From Hyphomicrobiales bacterium (GTDB lineage: Bacteria; Pseudomonadota; Alphaproteobacteria; Rhizobiales; Xanthobacteraceae): DNA of 64,000 nucleotides. A program made the translations under genes and the position numbers. Where the stretch lies: the NCBI GenBank assembly GCA_003169835.1, contig PNAI01000023.1:50744-114743 (forward strand). The letters are read 5' to 3'. Positions 19,954 through 29,916 of this stretch are shown in pieces (position 1 is the stretch's first letter; every line of letters starts with the position of its first letter). The notes beneath the pieces are model-generated. The model was given only the letters and a program-made list of their open reading frames with translations. It was not told the DNA's origin and made no database searches.

Positions 19954-20673
19954 ATGGACCGCCGAACTGACCGCCGAACTCCACTTTTTATCGTGTGTTC
20001 GCCGCTGCCGCATGTCGGCAAGACGCTGCTTGCGCGATTGCTCGCGGACTATTTTCAGGCGGACGGACGAACGTTCGCGGCTTTCGACATCAATCCCGAC
20101 GACTTCGCGTTGGCGCAACAATTGCCGGACCACACCACGATCGCGCATATCGGCGATACCAAAGGGCAGATGGCGCTGTTCGATCAGCTCATCATCGCGG
20201 ATGAGACATCGAAAGTCGTCGATGTCGGCTACAAGTGCTTCGAGCAGTTTTTCACTATCCTGCAGGAGATCGATTTCAATTCCGAAGCCCACCGAAAGTC
20301 GATCGCGCCGGTGGTGATGTTCATCGCCGAGCAAGACGAGCGTTCGATGCAATCCTACGGTTCGCTTGCGGAACGTTTTCCCGAACTTCCGCTGGTGCCG
20401 GTGCTCAATACGGGCGCGGGCACGGTGGCGCGCTCACGCGACGGCTTTCGTTCCAAATACGCGACCATTCCGTTGCAGATTCCGTTTCTGCCGCCCGCCC
20501 TCAAGACCGCGCTGCAGCGCTCCGCATTGCCGACCCCCGCCAACGACCGTCGGCCGGCGGGCAGCATCGCCGACCTCCAGGCCTGGAGCCGGCGCGTTTT
20601 TCTGCAGTTTCGCGAGCTGGAATTGCGCCTGCTGCTGGAAGAGCTAATGCCGGCACTGCAATTGCGGGCTTAA
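19954..20673 (+). CDS. P-loop ATPase-like protein with an unusual Walker A (second of a pair)
   Basis: A 239-aa protein. The P-loop reads PLPHVGKT (residues 17-24): the GKT is intact but the usual second lysine and glycines of ParA (KGGxGKT) are replaced. FDINPDDFALAQQLPDH matches the switch region of the upstream ParA-like gene, and VVDVGYKCFEQFF looks like a Walker B/next-strand region. The C terminus is helical and Leu/Arg-rich. It may be a divergent partner of the preceding ATPase. No other function can be supported. Confidence 0.68.
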   Translation: MDRRTDRRTPLFIVCSPLPHVGKTLLARLLADYFQADGRTFAAFDINPDDFALAQQLPDHTTIAHIGDTKGQMALFDQLIIADETSKVVDVGYKCFEQFFTILQEIDFNSEAHRKSIAPVVMFIAEQDERSMQSYGSLAERFPELPLVPVLNTGAGTVARSRDGFRSKYATIPLQIPFLPPALKTALQRSALPTPANDRRPAGSIADLQAWSRRVFLQFRELELRLLLEELMPALQLRA

Positions 20674-20708
20674 AGGCCGCTTTTCGAAACAACGCCGCTT
20701 TCTGAAAT

Positions 20709-21257
20709 TTAGTGCCCCTCAAATGAAATCAACGTGCGCACCGGCACGTCGATCTTGCGAAGCTTGTCGGCGCCGCCCAAATCCGGCAGGTCGATCACGA
20801 AGCAGGCGGCGAGCACATTGGCGCCCATCTGGCGCAGGAGCTTGACCGCGCCTTCCGCTGTGCCGCCGGTGGCGATGAGATCGTCCACCAGGATCACGCG
20901 CTCGCCCGGCTCGATTGCGTCCTTGTGCATTTCCATTTCGTCGATGCCGTATTCAAGCGAATAGGCGATGCGAACGGTGGTGTGCGGCAGCTTGCCCTTC
21001 TTGCGGATCGGCACGAAGCCGGCGGAGACCTGATGCGCCACTGCACCGCCCAGAATGAAGCCGCGTGCCTCCATCCCGGCGACCTTGTCGATCTTGGAGC
21101 CGGCCCAGGGCTGCACCAGCTCGTCCACACAGCGGCGGAACGCGCGCGCGTTGCCCAATAGCGTGGTGATGTCGCGAAACAAGATTCCGGGCTTGGGATA
21201 GTCCGGGATGGTGCGGATCGAGGATCGGAGATCGTTCTCGATAACTGAGGATATCAT
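20709..21257 (-). CDS. apt: Adenine phosphoribosyltransferase
   Basis: Salvages adenine to AMP with PRPP. The 182-aa protein has [31 protein letters not shown], the [11 protein letters not shown] loop and the PRPP motif [17 protein letters not shown], all canonical for APRT. It lies downstream of mtnP in the same direction; mtnP releases adenine, which apt recycles, so the two belong together. An orphan ABC-type binding-protein gene separates them here. Confidence 0.96.
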   Translation of the reverse strand: MISSVIENDLRSSIRTIPDYPKPGILFRDITTLLGNARAFRRCVDELVQPWAGSKIDKVAGMEARGFILGGAVAHQVSAGFVPIRKKGKLPHTTVRIAYSLEYGIDEMEMHKDAIEPGERVILVDDLIATGGTAEGAVKLLRQMGANVLAACFVIDLPDLGGADKLRKIDVPVRTLISFEGH

Positions 21258-21334
21258 GGAAAGCTTTCCGATGAACTTGGCGCGTGATAAATCCTGCCGA
21301 AACGCGGCGCGAGATGCAACCCGGCAGCTCCGCG

Positions 21335-22303
21335 TTATCTTTTACTTTGCTTGAGGTAGCTCTCGTCGACGAAGCGCGCGGGCTCGAATTTCACGTCGCG
21401 GCCGATGGCGCCATCAGCCTGCATGATGTCGAACACACGGCGCAGACTCGCGGGCGCAACTGTAAGATCGCGGGACATGATGTCCATGCGCGCGGTGTCC
21501 TCAATCGCGCGGCGTGCGAACGGCACCGTAGTGCGCAACTCCGTGGCGCCGACCTCGGCGGCCTCATCGGGGTGAGCAAACATGTACTCGGTGCCCTTGC
21601 GCAACGCGCGCAAAAAGCCAATCAGCGCCGGGCGGTTTGCCTTGGCCCAGTCCTCGTCCACCATCACCGAAGTGAACTGATAGTCGGGGACGAGCTTTGC
21701 GATCGGACCGAGATTTGAAAAACCTGCCGCCTCCGCCTCATAGCTCAGCGGATAGGGCTGCAAACCGGCATCAATCTTCTTCTCTTTAAGCAGCCGCTGG
21801 CGCGTGGGCGAGCCGCCGACCGCCTCGACCTTCACGTCGCTAAGTTTGAAGCCGCCAGCCTTCGCAATATCTGCGATGAAAAACGTGGTGCCTTCATGCA
21901 GTGAGACGACGCCGATGGTCTTGCCCTTGAGATCGGCCAATTTCTTGATTTCAGGTTGGACGATGATGAAGTGCGGCGGCCGCTTGGCGCTGCCCGCGAC
22001 GATGCGCACCTTGCCGCCCTTGTAGGCGTCCGCGATCACGCTCTCGATCGAGGCGACCGCGATCTGCTGCTCGTTTTTGCGCAGATCGACAAAGATCGGG
22101 TCGGATGAGTCATAGACTTTCATCCGCACATCGAGGCCTTCGGTTTTGAAGAAACCCTGCTTCTCCGCCATCCAGGCCGGCAGATAGAAAACCGTGCGCG
22201 ATACCACCGCCATGTTGATCACGGTCTCGGCCCGCGATGGCGAAGGCGTCACGGCGAAAACGAGCGCGGCCGCACAGATCAGATTGCGAGCAAGCGTTGA
22301 CAT
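21335..22303 (-). CDS. ABC transporter substrate-binding protein (NitT/TauT, SsuA/THI5-like)
   Basis: About 322 aa from ATG 22303 ([17 protein letters not shown]...), which has GGAG six nt upstream; a further upstream ATG at 22315 is less likely. Residues 1-26 are a signal peptide ending SPSRAE. The SsuA/THI5 fold shows in [23 protein letters not shown], the [21 protein letters not shown] hinge strand and [22 protein letters not shown]. The ligand is unknown (a sulfonate, nitrate or pyrimidine-type precursor are possible). It has no ABC partner nearby; it splits mtnP from apt. Confidence 0.83.
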   Translation of the reverse strand: MSTLARNLICAAALVFAVTPSPSRAETVINMAVVSRTVFYLPAWMAEKQGFFKTEGLDVRMKVYDSSDPIFVDLRKNEQQIAVASIESVIADAYKGGKVRIVAGSAKRPPHFIIVQPEIKKLADLKGKTIGVVSLHEGTTFFIADIAKAGGFKLSDVKVEAVGGSPTRQRLLKEKKIDAGLQPYPLSYEAEAAGFSNLGPIAKLVPDYQFTSVMVDEDWAKANRPALIGFLRALRKGTEYMFAHPDEAAEVGATELRTTVPFARRAIEDTARMDIMSRDLTVAPASLRRVFDIMQADGAIGRDVKFEPARFVDESYLKQSKR

Positions 22304-22387
22304 CGGTTTCTCCATTGATGAGCAGACACATCATGCCGATTTTCGTTCATAACGTTAAGCCCGCAGAACAAAAGCGTGGCAGACGTC

Positions 22388-23263
<876 letters not shown>

Positions 23264-23308
23264 TGTCTGGTTCTCCCTCGCCCGTTCGCGGGGGAGGCGG
23301 ATTTAGAG

Positions 23309-24181
23309 TCAGGTGTGGCCTTTGACCGCCGACCACACCTTCTTTTTCGTGAAATAGAGCAGACCTGCGAAAACGATCAGGAACACCATGACCTGGAAGC
23401 CGATGCGCTTGCGCTCTTCAAGGTGGGGTTCCGCCGCCCACATCAGGAAGGCCGAAACGTCCTTGGCATATTGCTCCACGGTTTGCGGCGTGCCGTCGTC
23501 GTAAGTGACCAAGCCAGTGTAGATCTGCACCGGCTTTGGCATGGAGTTGCCGCCGCCAGGGAAATACTTGTTGAATTGCAACCCGGCCGGGATGTTCACT
23601 TTGGGTGGCGGCTTGTCTTCGAAACCGCCGAGGTATGCCGCGATGTAATCGACGCCGTGCTCCTGGTATTGCGTGAAGGCATCAACGATGAACCAGGGGA
23701 AGCCGCGCTCGTAAGTGCGCGCCTTTGCGATCACCGAGAAATCCGGCGGCACGGCGTTGTAGCGCGCGCGCGCGGCATTGTCGTTGGGGAACGGCGCGGG
23801 GAAGCGATCGGCCGGCCGGCCATTGCGCTCGAACATCTCGCCCTGATCGTTGGGGCCGTCCTGAACCTTGTATTCGCTCGCGAGCGCCTTGATCTGCGCT
23901 TCCGAATAGCCGAGCGCGCCGGGCTCGCCGAGATTGCGGAACGAAAGCAGTGACAGTCCGTGACAATTCGCGCAAACTTCCCGGTACACCTTAAATCCGC
24001 GCTGAAGCTGCGCCTGATCGTAGTGGCCGAAGGGACCGGCGAACGACCATTTCAACTTCGGCGGCGGCGGCGGCTCATAGGGATGGTTCTGTTCGGTTTG
24101 ATCCTCCGCGGCAGCCGGATGTGGCGCCATCAGCCCAAGAAGCGAGGCGGCAAGGATAGCGGCGAGGATGTGTCGCAACAT
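23309..24181 (-). CDS. petC: Cytochrome c1 of the bc1 complex
   Basis: A 290-aa membrane-anchored c-type cytochrome of ubiquinol:cytochrome c reductase. A signal peptide ends AHPAAAE near residue 26. The heme site is CANCH (residues 70-74). The C-terminal segment (VMVFLIVFAGLLYFTKKKVW) is the single membrane anchor, and WAAEPHLEERKRIGF just before it is diagnostic. It is a free gene, not fused to cytochrome b, and has its own signal peptide. It lies 20 bp after petB. Confidence 0.97.
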   Translation of the reverse strand: MLRHILAAILAASLLGLMAPHPAAAEDQTEQNHPYEPPPPPKLKWSFAGPFGHYDQAQLQRGFKVYREVCANCHGLSLLSFRNLGEPGALGYSEAQIKALASEYKVQDGPNDQGEMFERNGRPADRFPAPFPNDNAARARYNAVPPDFSVIAKARTYERGFPWFIVDAFTQYQEHGVDYIAAYLGGFEDKPPPKVNIPAGLQFNKYFPGGGNSMPKPVQIYTGLVTYDDGTPQTVEQYAKDVSAFLMWAAEPHLEERKRIGFQVMVFLIVFAGLLYFTKKKVWSAVKGHT

Positions 24182-24200
24182 GAGTTTCTCTCTGCCTGCC

Positions 24201-25442
24201 TTACGTCACCGAGGCGGCCGGCGCCGGAGACAAGATCGACTCTGAAATGGAATTGGGCAGCGGCTTGGTTTTCTCGAACAGGCCGAGCAGCGGCAGGATG
24301 ACGAGGAAATGCAGGAAGTAATAGGCCGTGAAGATGCGTGAGACGATGACGTAGCCGCCTTCGGCGGGCTTGGAGCCGAGCCAGCCCAGCCCCACGCAGA
24401 CGATCACGAAGATCCAGAAGAATTGCCGGTAGAGCGGGCGATAGTTCGCCGAGCGCACTTTGGAAGTATCGAGCCACGGCAGGAACGCCAGAATGACGAT
24501 CGAAGCGCCCAGCGCGCCTACGCCCATGAGCTTGTTCGGGATCGCGCGCAGGATGGCGTAGAACGGCAGGTAGTACCATTCGGGCACGATGTGGGTCGGC
24601 GTCACCGCCGGATTGGCCGGGATGTAATTGTCGGCATGGCCAAGGAAGTTCGGCACATAAAATACGAACCAGGCGAACAGGATGCAGAATACGACCATCA
24701 AGAAGGAATCCTTGATCGTCGCATAGGGCGTGAACGCGACCGTGTCCTGCTCCGATTTCACATCGATGCCGGTCGGGTTGTTCTGGCCAACGACGTGCAG
24801 CGCCCAGATGTGCAGCCCCACCACGCCGGCGATCACAAACGGCAGCAGGTAGTGGAGCGCATAGAAGCGGTTGAGCGTCGGGTTGCCGACCGAATAGCCG
24901 CCCCACAGCCAGGTCACGACGGCCTCGCCTATTCCGGGGATGGCGGAAAACAGGTTGGTGATGACGGTCGCCGCCCAGAAGCTCATCTGGCCCCACGGCA
25001 GCACGTAGCCCATGAAGCCAGTCATGATCATCAGCAGCAGCAGGATGACGCCGAGAATCCACAAAACTTCGCGCGGGTCCTTGTAGGAGCCGTAGTACAT
25101 ACCGCGAAACATGTGGATGTAGGCGGCCAGGAAAAACATCGCGGCGCCGTTGGCGTGCATGTAGCGCAGCAGCCAACCGTAATTAACGTCGCGCATGATG
25201 TGCTCGACGGAGTTGAAGGCAAAATCGACATGCGGGGTATAGTGCATCGCCAGCACGATGCCGGTGATGAATTGCGCGATCAGGAAGAAGGTGAGGATGC
25301 CGCCGAACGTCCACCAGTAATTGAGATTGCGCGGCGTCGGATAGGCCACGAACGACGAATAGAGCAACCCGACGATCGGCAACCGGCGCTCAAACCATTT
25401 CATGAATGGACTTGTCGGCTGATAAGTGGCGTGTCCGCTCAT
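24201..25442 (-). CDS. petB: Cytochrome b of the bc1 complex
   Basis: A 413-aa polytopic membrane protein that binds hemes bL and bH. The family motifs are all present: [22 protein letters not shown], the heme-ligand histidines in [44 protein letters not shown] at the Qo site, and [13 protein letters not shown]. The polypeptide ends about 20 residues after the last helix with a short Ser/Pro/Ala tail. It is the middle gene of the petABC operon and starts 9 bp after petA. Confidence 0.98.
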   Translation of the reverse strand: MSGHATYQPTSPFMKWFERRLPIVGLLYSSFVAYPTPRNLNYWWTFGGILTFFLIAQFITGIVLAMHYTPHVDFAFNSVEHIMRDVNYGWLLRYMHANGAAMFFLAAYIHMFRGMYYGSYKDPREVLWILGVILLLLMIMTGFMGYVLPWGQMSFWAATVITNLFSAIPGIGEAVVTWLWGGYSVGNPTLNRFYALHYLLPFVIAGVVGLHIWALHVVGQNNPTGIDVKSEQDTVAFTPYATIKDSFLMVVFCILFAWFVFYVPNFLGHADNYIPANPAVTPTHIVPEWYYLPFYAILRAIPNKLMGVGALGASIVILAFLPWLDTSKVRSANYRPLYRQFFWIFVIVCVGLGWLGSKPAEGGYVIVSRIFTAYYFLHFLVILPLLGLFEKTKPLPNSISESILSPAPAASVT

Positions 25443-25451
25443 CGTGGGGCC

Positions 25452-25997
25452 TTAAGCTTTCGGGGGCTGGGTTTCGCCGATCAGGATTTTGCTGTCGGAC
25501 AGAAACGTATAGGGCGGAAGTGGAAGATTTGCCGGCGCGGGACCCTGCCGAATGCGGCCCGAGGAATCGTATTGCGAGCCGTGGCATGGACAGAACCAGC
25601 CGTCGTAGTTGCCTTGATGCGCAAGCGGGATGCAGCCGAGATGGGTGCAGATGCCGATCAATATCAGCCACTCATCGTGGTCCTTCTTGACGCGATCCTG
25701 GTCGGCCTGCGGGTCCGGCAGTTTTTTCACATCGACCGCGCGCGCTTCGTCGATTTCTTTCTTGGTGCGATGGCTGATGAAAATCGGCTTGCCGCGCCAG
25801 AACACTTTGACGACCTGGCCGACAGCAATGGGGCTAAGGTCGACCTCGACCGGGGCGCCGGCGGCGATGGTCGAGGCGTCCGGATTCATTTGCGACACCA
25901 GCGGCAACAGCGTCGCCGCTGCGCCAACAGCGCCTACAGCGCCGGTTGCAATGAAAAGAAAATCGCGGCGAGTTGGCTCGGCCGAAACTGTGGTCAC
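25452..25997 (-). CDS. petA: Rieske iron-sulfur subunit of the bc1 complex
   Basis: A 181-aa protein. The N-terminal twin-arginine-type sequence [20 protein letters not shown] acts as Tat signal and membrane anchor. The 2Fe-2S ligands are Cys117, His119, Cys136 and His139 (motifs CTHLGC and CPCHG), with the disulfide pair Cys122-Cys138. The soluble domain ends with [15 protein letters not shown]. It heads the petA-petB-petC operon. Confidence 0.98.
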   Translation of the reverse strand: MTTVSAEPTRRDFLFIATGAVGAVGAAATLLPLVSQMNPDASTIAAGAPVEVDLSPIAVGQVVKVFWRGKPIFISHRTKKEIDEARAVDVKKLPDPQADQDRVKKDHDEWLILIGICTHLGCIPLAHQGNYDGWFCPCHGSQYDSSGRIRQGPAPANLPLPPYTFLSDSKILIGETQPPKA

Positions 25998-26313
25998 GAT
26001 CGCAGTTCCTTTTTTTCAGTCCACCCGCGCTGAGAACCGCGGATACGCGCGTTCGCGTACACTTGGTCCACGTAAACTTATGGCCCACGTAAACCTAGAC
26101 TACTTAACTCTTGCCTCGCGGCGGCGGATGGACCGGCCGCCCGCAACCCGGGGAAGGCCTTGCAGCGGCACGATCCAGCGGAGGTTCTATTGGCACCCTT
26201 GCCGATTGAGTGCAAGCCCGCTATCGCGCTACCCCCTGAAAGTCGCATAAATCCTTTGCCTATCGTGGATTTCGGTGATTGACAGGGATCAATTCAAGGT
26301 CGCAAAAACGGCT
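25998..26313. promoter_or_regulatory. Divergent promoter region between petA and trmL
   Basis: 316 bp with no gene seen. A 10-bp direct repeat CCACGTAAAC occurs at 26068-26077 and again at 26085-26094, 17 bp apart, ahead of the petABC start. It could be a regulator site or simply promoter-proximal sequence. The rest is GC-rich with no clear terminator. Confidence 0.45.
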
Positions 26314-26781
26314 ATGCGGATTGCCCTCTACGAGCCCGATATTCCGCAAAACACGGGAACGATTCTCCGCCTGTGCGCTTGCTTCGGAATCGAGGCGCAC
26401 ATTATCGAGCCTGCGGGCTTTGTAAGCTCCGATCGCGCGTTCCGGCGTGCGGGCATGGATTATCTCGACCAGGTCAAGCTGGTGCGGCATGCCGCATGGC
26501 CGGCATTCGAGGCATGGCGGCGCGCCGAGCAGTTGCGGCTGGTGCTGTTCACCACCAAGGCAGCAACACCCTATCTCGATCATCGCTTTCGGCCCGACGA
26601 GATACTCGTCTTCGGCCGTGAATCCGCAGGCGTGCCCGAGCCTGTGCATGACGCCGCCGAAGCGCGGCTGCTCATTCCGATGAGCCAAGGCTTGCGCGCG
26701 CTCAATGTGGCGATGACGGTGGCGATGGCCGCGGGCGAAGCCATGCGGCAGTTGGGTGGCGCCACCGCCGGCAGGGATTGA
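26314..26781 (+). CDS. trmL: tRNA (cytidine34-2'-O)-methyltransferase
   Basis: A SPOUT-class methyltransferase that modifies the wobble base of two tRNA-Leu species. About 155 aa from ATG 26314 (MRIALYEPDIPQNTGTILRLCACFG), which matches the usual family start; the GTG at 26275 would add 13 residues. The AdoMet trefoil knot shows in LVFGRESAGVPEPVHD and IPMSQGLRALNVAMTVAMAAGEAMRQLGG. It is followed after 31 bp by the brnT toxin gene, whose -35 box overlaps its stop codon. Confidence 0.94.
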   Translation: MRIALYEPDIPQNTGTILRLCACFGIEAHIIEPAGFVSSDRAFRRAGMDYLDQVKLVRHAAWPAFEAWRRAEQLRLVLFTTKAATPYLDHRFRPDEILVFGRESAGVPEPVHDAAEARLLIPMSQGLRALNVAMTVAMAAGEAMRQLGGATAGRD

Positions 26782-26809
26782 AACTATTTGTATATTACCA
26801 TAATATACA
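26778..26809 (+). promoter_or_regulatory. brnTA promoter and operator
   Basis: A -35 box TTGAAA (26778-26783, overlapping the trmL stop) and a -10 box TAATAT (26801-26806) are spaced by 17 bp. A perfect 9-bp inverted repeat, TGTATATTA (26789-26797) and TAATATACA (26801-26809) around CCA, covers the -10. BrnA-type antitoxins repress their own operon, so this is the likely operator. Transcription should start at about 26812-26814, at the brnT ATG. Confidence 0.72.
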
Positions 26810-26812
26810 TAA

Positions 26813-27109
26813 ATGATAAACTTCGCGCGCATTGTCGGGTTCGACTGGGATCATGGCAACGTTCGCAAGAGCATCGACAAGCATTCAGTCTCGCAGAGCG
26901 AAGCTGAACAGGTTTTTATCGACACGCAGTTGGTGATCGACGAGGACATCAAGCACAGTGAATCGGAGGTTCGCTACCAAGCGCTGGGAAAGACAATCGA
27001 TGGGCGCCGCCTGCACATCACATTTACCTTGCGACGCAATGAATCGCTTATCCGTGTAATTTCGGCGCGCGACATGAATCGAAAGGAGCGAGCACGCTAT
27101 GAAGAATAA
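26813..27109 (+). CDS. brnT: BrnT-family ribonuclease toxin
   Basis: A 98-aa protein of the BrnT family, RelE-fold RNases that block translation until bound by BrnA. Seen are the family start VGFDWDHGNVRKSIDKHSVSQSEAEQVF, the central YQALGKTIDGRRLHITFTLR and the end IRVISARDMNRKERARYEE. Its 3' end overlaps the start of brnA by 11 bp, the usual BrnT-BrnA arrangement with the toxin first. No Shine-Dalgarno sequence fits between the promoter and ATG 26813, so translation is probably leaderless. Confidence 0.93.
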   Translation: MINFARIVGFDWDHGNVRKSIDKHSVSQSEAEQVFIDTQLVIDEDIKHSESEVRYQALGKTIDGRRLHITFTLRRNESLIRVISARDMNRKERARYEE

Positions 27110-27365
27110 GCTTAAACCGATCCCGCGCTTCGCGAACGAAGCCGAGGAACGCAAATTCTGGGAAACGCACGATTCAACCGATTATGTCGATTGGAGCAAG
27201 GCGCAGCGCATGCGCTTTCCCAATCTCAAGCTGTCGACGACGGCTATTTCCCTGCGGCTACCGCAAGGGTTGCTCGATCGCATCAAGGTTGCCGCCAACA
27301 AGCGCGACGTGCCTTATCAATCACTCATTAAGGTGTGGCTGTCGGAGAAGGTAGACGCCGACTGA
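27099..27365 (+). CDS. BrnA/CopG-type antitoxin
   Basis: An 88-aa antitoxin. The N-terminal region (PIPRFANEAEERKFWETHDSTDYVDW) is the BrnA/BrnA-like part that wraps the toxin, and the C-terminal half (KLSTTAISLRLPQGLLDRIKVAANKRDVPYQSLIKVWLSEKV) is a ribbon-helix-helix DNA-binding domain. It overlaps brnT and should autoregulate the operon at the palindrome upstream of brnT. It is closer to the CopG-antitoxin variant than to Brucella BrnA. It ends 16 bp before a convergent methyltransferase gene. Confidence 0.9.
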   Translation: MKNKLKPIPRFANEAEERKFWETHDSTDYVDWSKAQRMRFPNLKLSTTAISLRLPQGLLDRIKVAANKRDVPYQSLIKVWLSEKVDAD

Positions 27366-27380
27366 CAAGAATCGATGCCG

Positions 27381-28043
27381 TCAGTTCGGTTTGCGCATCA
27401 GGAATTTGTTGCTGAACGACGTGAACTCGACCTTCTGCAGGTAGGCGAAGTTGATGACATTCGCCTGCACCGCTTCCCAATCGAAGTCGTCGCCGATCAC
27501 ACAGCCGCCGGGGCGCAGGATTTCCCAATAGAGATCGAGGTCGGCGCGAAATCCGCGCGCAGTGTGATCGCCGTCGAGGTAGATCAGATCCGGCGCGAAG
27601 GCGCATTCGCGCAACACTTCGGCGGCCGCGATGCTGGTGGTCGAGAACGGCAGGATGAGGTCTTGCACGCCATGCTGAACGACGTTGCGCATGAAGTCGT
27701 CGTAGAACGTGGCGCGGCCATTGACGAGCTTGAGGCTGGCGCGCCCCGGGGGATACATGAAGTGCTCGGAACTGCCGAGCCAGGTATCCACGCAGATGAT
27801 GCAGCTGTCGTTCAACCCGGCGGCGCGCAACAGCCGCGCCATGTGGATCGCGCTGCCGCCAAGCCAAGTGCCTATTTCCACGATCAGCCCTGGCTTGAGC
27901 AGATCGATGTACTGCTTGAAGTAAGGATGCGTCGATCCCCAGCCTTCCGGCAGCGCCTCGCTTGCCGCTTTGGATGTCTTGTAAGACGCGAATGGATCGA
28001 CCCCATCGTAGATGCGGTCGATAAAAGACTGCCGAATTGACAT
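27381..28043 (-). CDS. Class I SAM-dependent methyltransferase (Methyltransf_24 type)
   Basis: About 220 aa from ATG 28043 ([18 protein letters not shown]). The Rossmann motif I is [16 protein letters not shown], motif [10 protein letters not shown], and [39 protein letters not shown] matches the Methyltransf_24 family, often of small molecules or sugars (CmcI-like). No target is known. An upstream ATG at 28085 gives a 234-aa version. It converges on the brnTA pair and is divergent from hemF. Confidence 0.85.
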   Translation of the reverse strand: MSIRQSFIDRIYDGVDPFASYKTSKAASEALPEGWGSTHPYFKQYIDLLKPGLIVEIGTWLGGSAIHMARLLRAAGLNDSCIICVDTWLGSSEHFMYPPGRASLKLVNGRATFYDDFMRNVVQHGVQDLILPFSTTSIAAAEVLRECAFAPDLIYLDGDHTARGFRADLDLYWEILRPGGCVIGDDFDWEAVQANVINFAYLQKVEFTSFSNKFLMRKPN

Positions 28044-28124
28044 GCTCGCCCCGATACTCACCACCGAGAGGGCGTGATACCACATTCCGGCAGGTGGCGG
28101 TCACGGCACCGTCGCAACTTAAGG

Positions 28125-29102
28125 ATGGCAACCCGCGCCATGCTTGAAACTTCAAATGCAGCCTCGCTGGACGCCCGCAAGGCGCGCGCGCGCACTTGGT
28201 TCGAGGTGCTGCGCGACGAGATTTGCGCAGCGCTTGAAGCGATCGAGGATGCCCTGCCCTCGCACGCGCCGCTCGCGGACCGCGCGGCCGGCCGCTTTGT
28301 ACGCACGGCATGGACGCGTACCGATCATTCGGGAGCGCGACCGATCTCGGGTAAACCCGAGATCGGCATTTCAAGTGCCGGGTCGGCTAATGCCGACCCG
28401 GGCGGCGGTGTGATGGCGATGATGCAGGGCCGCGTTTTCGAAAAGGTCGGCGTGCATTGCTCGACCGTGCACGGGGAGTTCGCGCCGGAATTCCGCAAGG
28501 ATATTCCCGGCGCGGAGAGCGATCCGCACTTCTGGGCCTCCGGCATTTCGCTGATCGCGCATCCGCACAATCCGCATGTGCCGGCGGTGCACATGAACAC
28601 GCGCTTCGTCGTCACGACCAAAGCATGGTTCGGCGGCGGTGCGGATTTGACGCCCGTGCTGGAGCGGCGACGGAACCAGAACGATCCGGACACGCTGGCT
28701 TTTCACGCCGCCATGAAAACGGCCTGCGAGGCGCACGCGAAAGTCGCCTCGTATGAGAAATACAAAAAATGGTGCGATGAGTATTTTTTTCTCAAACATC
28801 GGGCGGAGCCGCGCGGGATCGGCGGAATTTTCTACGACTACCAGGATTCCGGTGGCTGGAATGCTGACTTTGCGTTTACGCAGGATGTCGGGCGCGCGCT
28901 GCTAAAAATCTATCCGCAAATCGTGCGTAAGAATTTCGCAACGCCTTGGAGCGAGGCCGAGCGCGAGGAACAGCTGGTGCGGCGCGGGCGCTATGTGGAG
29001 TTCAATCTGCTGTACGACCGCGGCACGATCTTTGGCTTGCGCACGGGCGGCAATGTGGAGTCGATCCTGTCTTCGCTGCCGCCGGCGGTGAAGTGGCCTT
29101 AA
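28125..29102 (+). CDS. hemF: Aerobic coproporphyrinogen III oxidase, with an in-frame palindromic insert
   Basis: Decarboxylates coproporphyrinogen III to protoporphyrinogen IX in heme synthesis. All HemF signatures are intact: [51 protein letters not shown] loop, [28 protein letters not shown] and [14 protein letters not shown]. The ORF is open from 28074; ATG 28125 is taken, with ATG 28140 equally possible. Between RTDH and GGGVMAMM there are ~22 extra residues absent from the family, encoded by the double hairpin at 28341-28401. The frame stays open, so a working enzyme with an added loop is likely. Confidence 0.94.
   Translation: MATRAMLETSNAASLDARKARARTWFEVLRDEICAALEAIEDALPSHAPLADRAAGRFVRTAWTRTDHSGARPISGKPEIGISSAGSANADPGGGVMAMMQGRVFEKVGVHCSTVHGEFAPEFRKDIPGAESDPHFWASGISLIAHPHNPHVPAVHMNTRFVVTTKAWFGGGADLTPVLERRRNQNDPDTLAFHAAMKTACEAHAKVASYEKYKKWCDEYFFLKHRAEPRGIGGIFYDYQDSGGWNADFAFTQDVGRALLKIYPQIVRKNFATPWSEAEREEQLVRRGRYVEFNLLYDRGTIFGLRTGGNVESILSSLPPAVKWP
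28341..28401. repeat. Double-hairpin palindromic element inside hemF
   Basis: The first hairpin has perfect 12-bp arms CCGATCTCGGGT (28341-28352) and ACCCGAGATCGG (28355-28366) with a 2-nt loop. The second has perfect 10-bp arms CCGGGTCGGC (28378-28387) and GCCGACCCGG (28392-28401) with loop TAAT. Together they cover about 61 bp and encode a stretch missing from other HemF proteins. This looks like a dispersed palindromic element inserted in frame. Confidence 0.85.
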
Positions 29103-29109
29103 GCGAAGA

Positions 29110-29865
29110 TCATCGCCGGAACGCACCGATAATCATCACTAGCCCGCCGATCGCGACCACTGCATCGAGGATCGCGGTATGCACGTGCAGCGGCAGACGC
29201 GCGACAAATGCCTTAGCGAGAAACGCGCCGGGAAAAGCCACAAAACCAATCAACAGTGCGAGTGCGATGATCTGGGCGGTGATGACACCGGCCGCACCGA
29301 ACACCGCCATGCGCACAAATCCGATTGCGACGGAAATCACGGCGTCGGTCGCGATCACGGCAGAGCCTTCGAGGCCCGCCGCCATCAGCAAGGATAAAAG
29401 AATAACGCCCGCCCCAACGGTGCCGCCCACCGCCACGCCATAACCGGCGGAACCTGCGACCAGCCCGCGATCGCCAATGGTGACGGAATGGCGCTTGAGC
29501 ATGTAGCGCAGCGGCACAGTGAGCATCAGCATGGAGCCGATTACGAGCATCGCGCCCTTGCCTGTGAGCAATGTGTAGCCATAGGCACTGACCATGCAGG
29601 GCAGCACGGCGCCGGCCAGCACAAGAAGCGCGCGCCGCCAGTCGATGGAACGCATGAAAGCGGTTGCGCGGCTCGTGTTGGTGAAAAGGCCCGCGAGCGC
29701 GATGATCGGCACTGCAGGCTCCGGGCCTACGATCGGCACCAGGACGAGCGGCATGAGTGCGCCGGTGCCGTAGCCCGCCACTCCGCCGAGCACGGAGGCA
29801 AACAGCGCCACGGCCGCGACCAGCGCGAGTTGATAGATCGAAATATCTGCAAGGGCGTCGAGCAC
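29110..29865 (-). CDS. TauE/SafE-family membrane permease
   Basis: A 251-aa polytopic protein with about eight membrane helices of the sulfite exporter TauE/SafE (TSUP) family. The first half starts ALVAAVALFASVLGGVAGYGTGALMPLVLVPIVG and the second repeats the pattern in VAGSAGYGVAVGGTVGAGVILLSLLMAAGL. Members export sulfite, sulfoacetate or other small organic anions. No metabolic neighbour hints at the cargo. It converges with hemF, whose end is 7 bp away. Confidence 0.86.
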   Translation of the reverse strand: MLDALADISIYQLALVAAVALFASVLGGVAGYGTGALMPLVLVPIVGPEPAVPIIALAGLFTNTSRATAFMRSIDWRRALLVLAGAVLPCMVSAYGYTLLTGKGAMLVIGSMLMLTVPLRYMLKRHSVTIGDRGLVAGSAGYGVAVGGTVGAGVILLSLLMAAGLEGSAVIATDAVISVAIGFVRMAVFGAAGVITAQIIALALLIGFVAFPGAFLAKAFVARLPLHVHTAILDAVVAIGGLVMIIGAFRR

Positions 29866-29916
29866 GGCGGCGCACCCTAGTGCGTTATCAACGCCGATGG
29901 AATCAGCGGCGAAGGA

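Noticed and set aside
24423..26033. 536-codon plus-strand open frame
   Set aside because: It is antisense to petABC, which is certain; its Arg/Asp/His-rich translation is typical of a shadow frame in GC-rich DNA.
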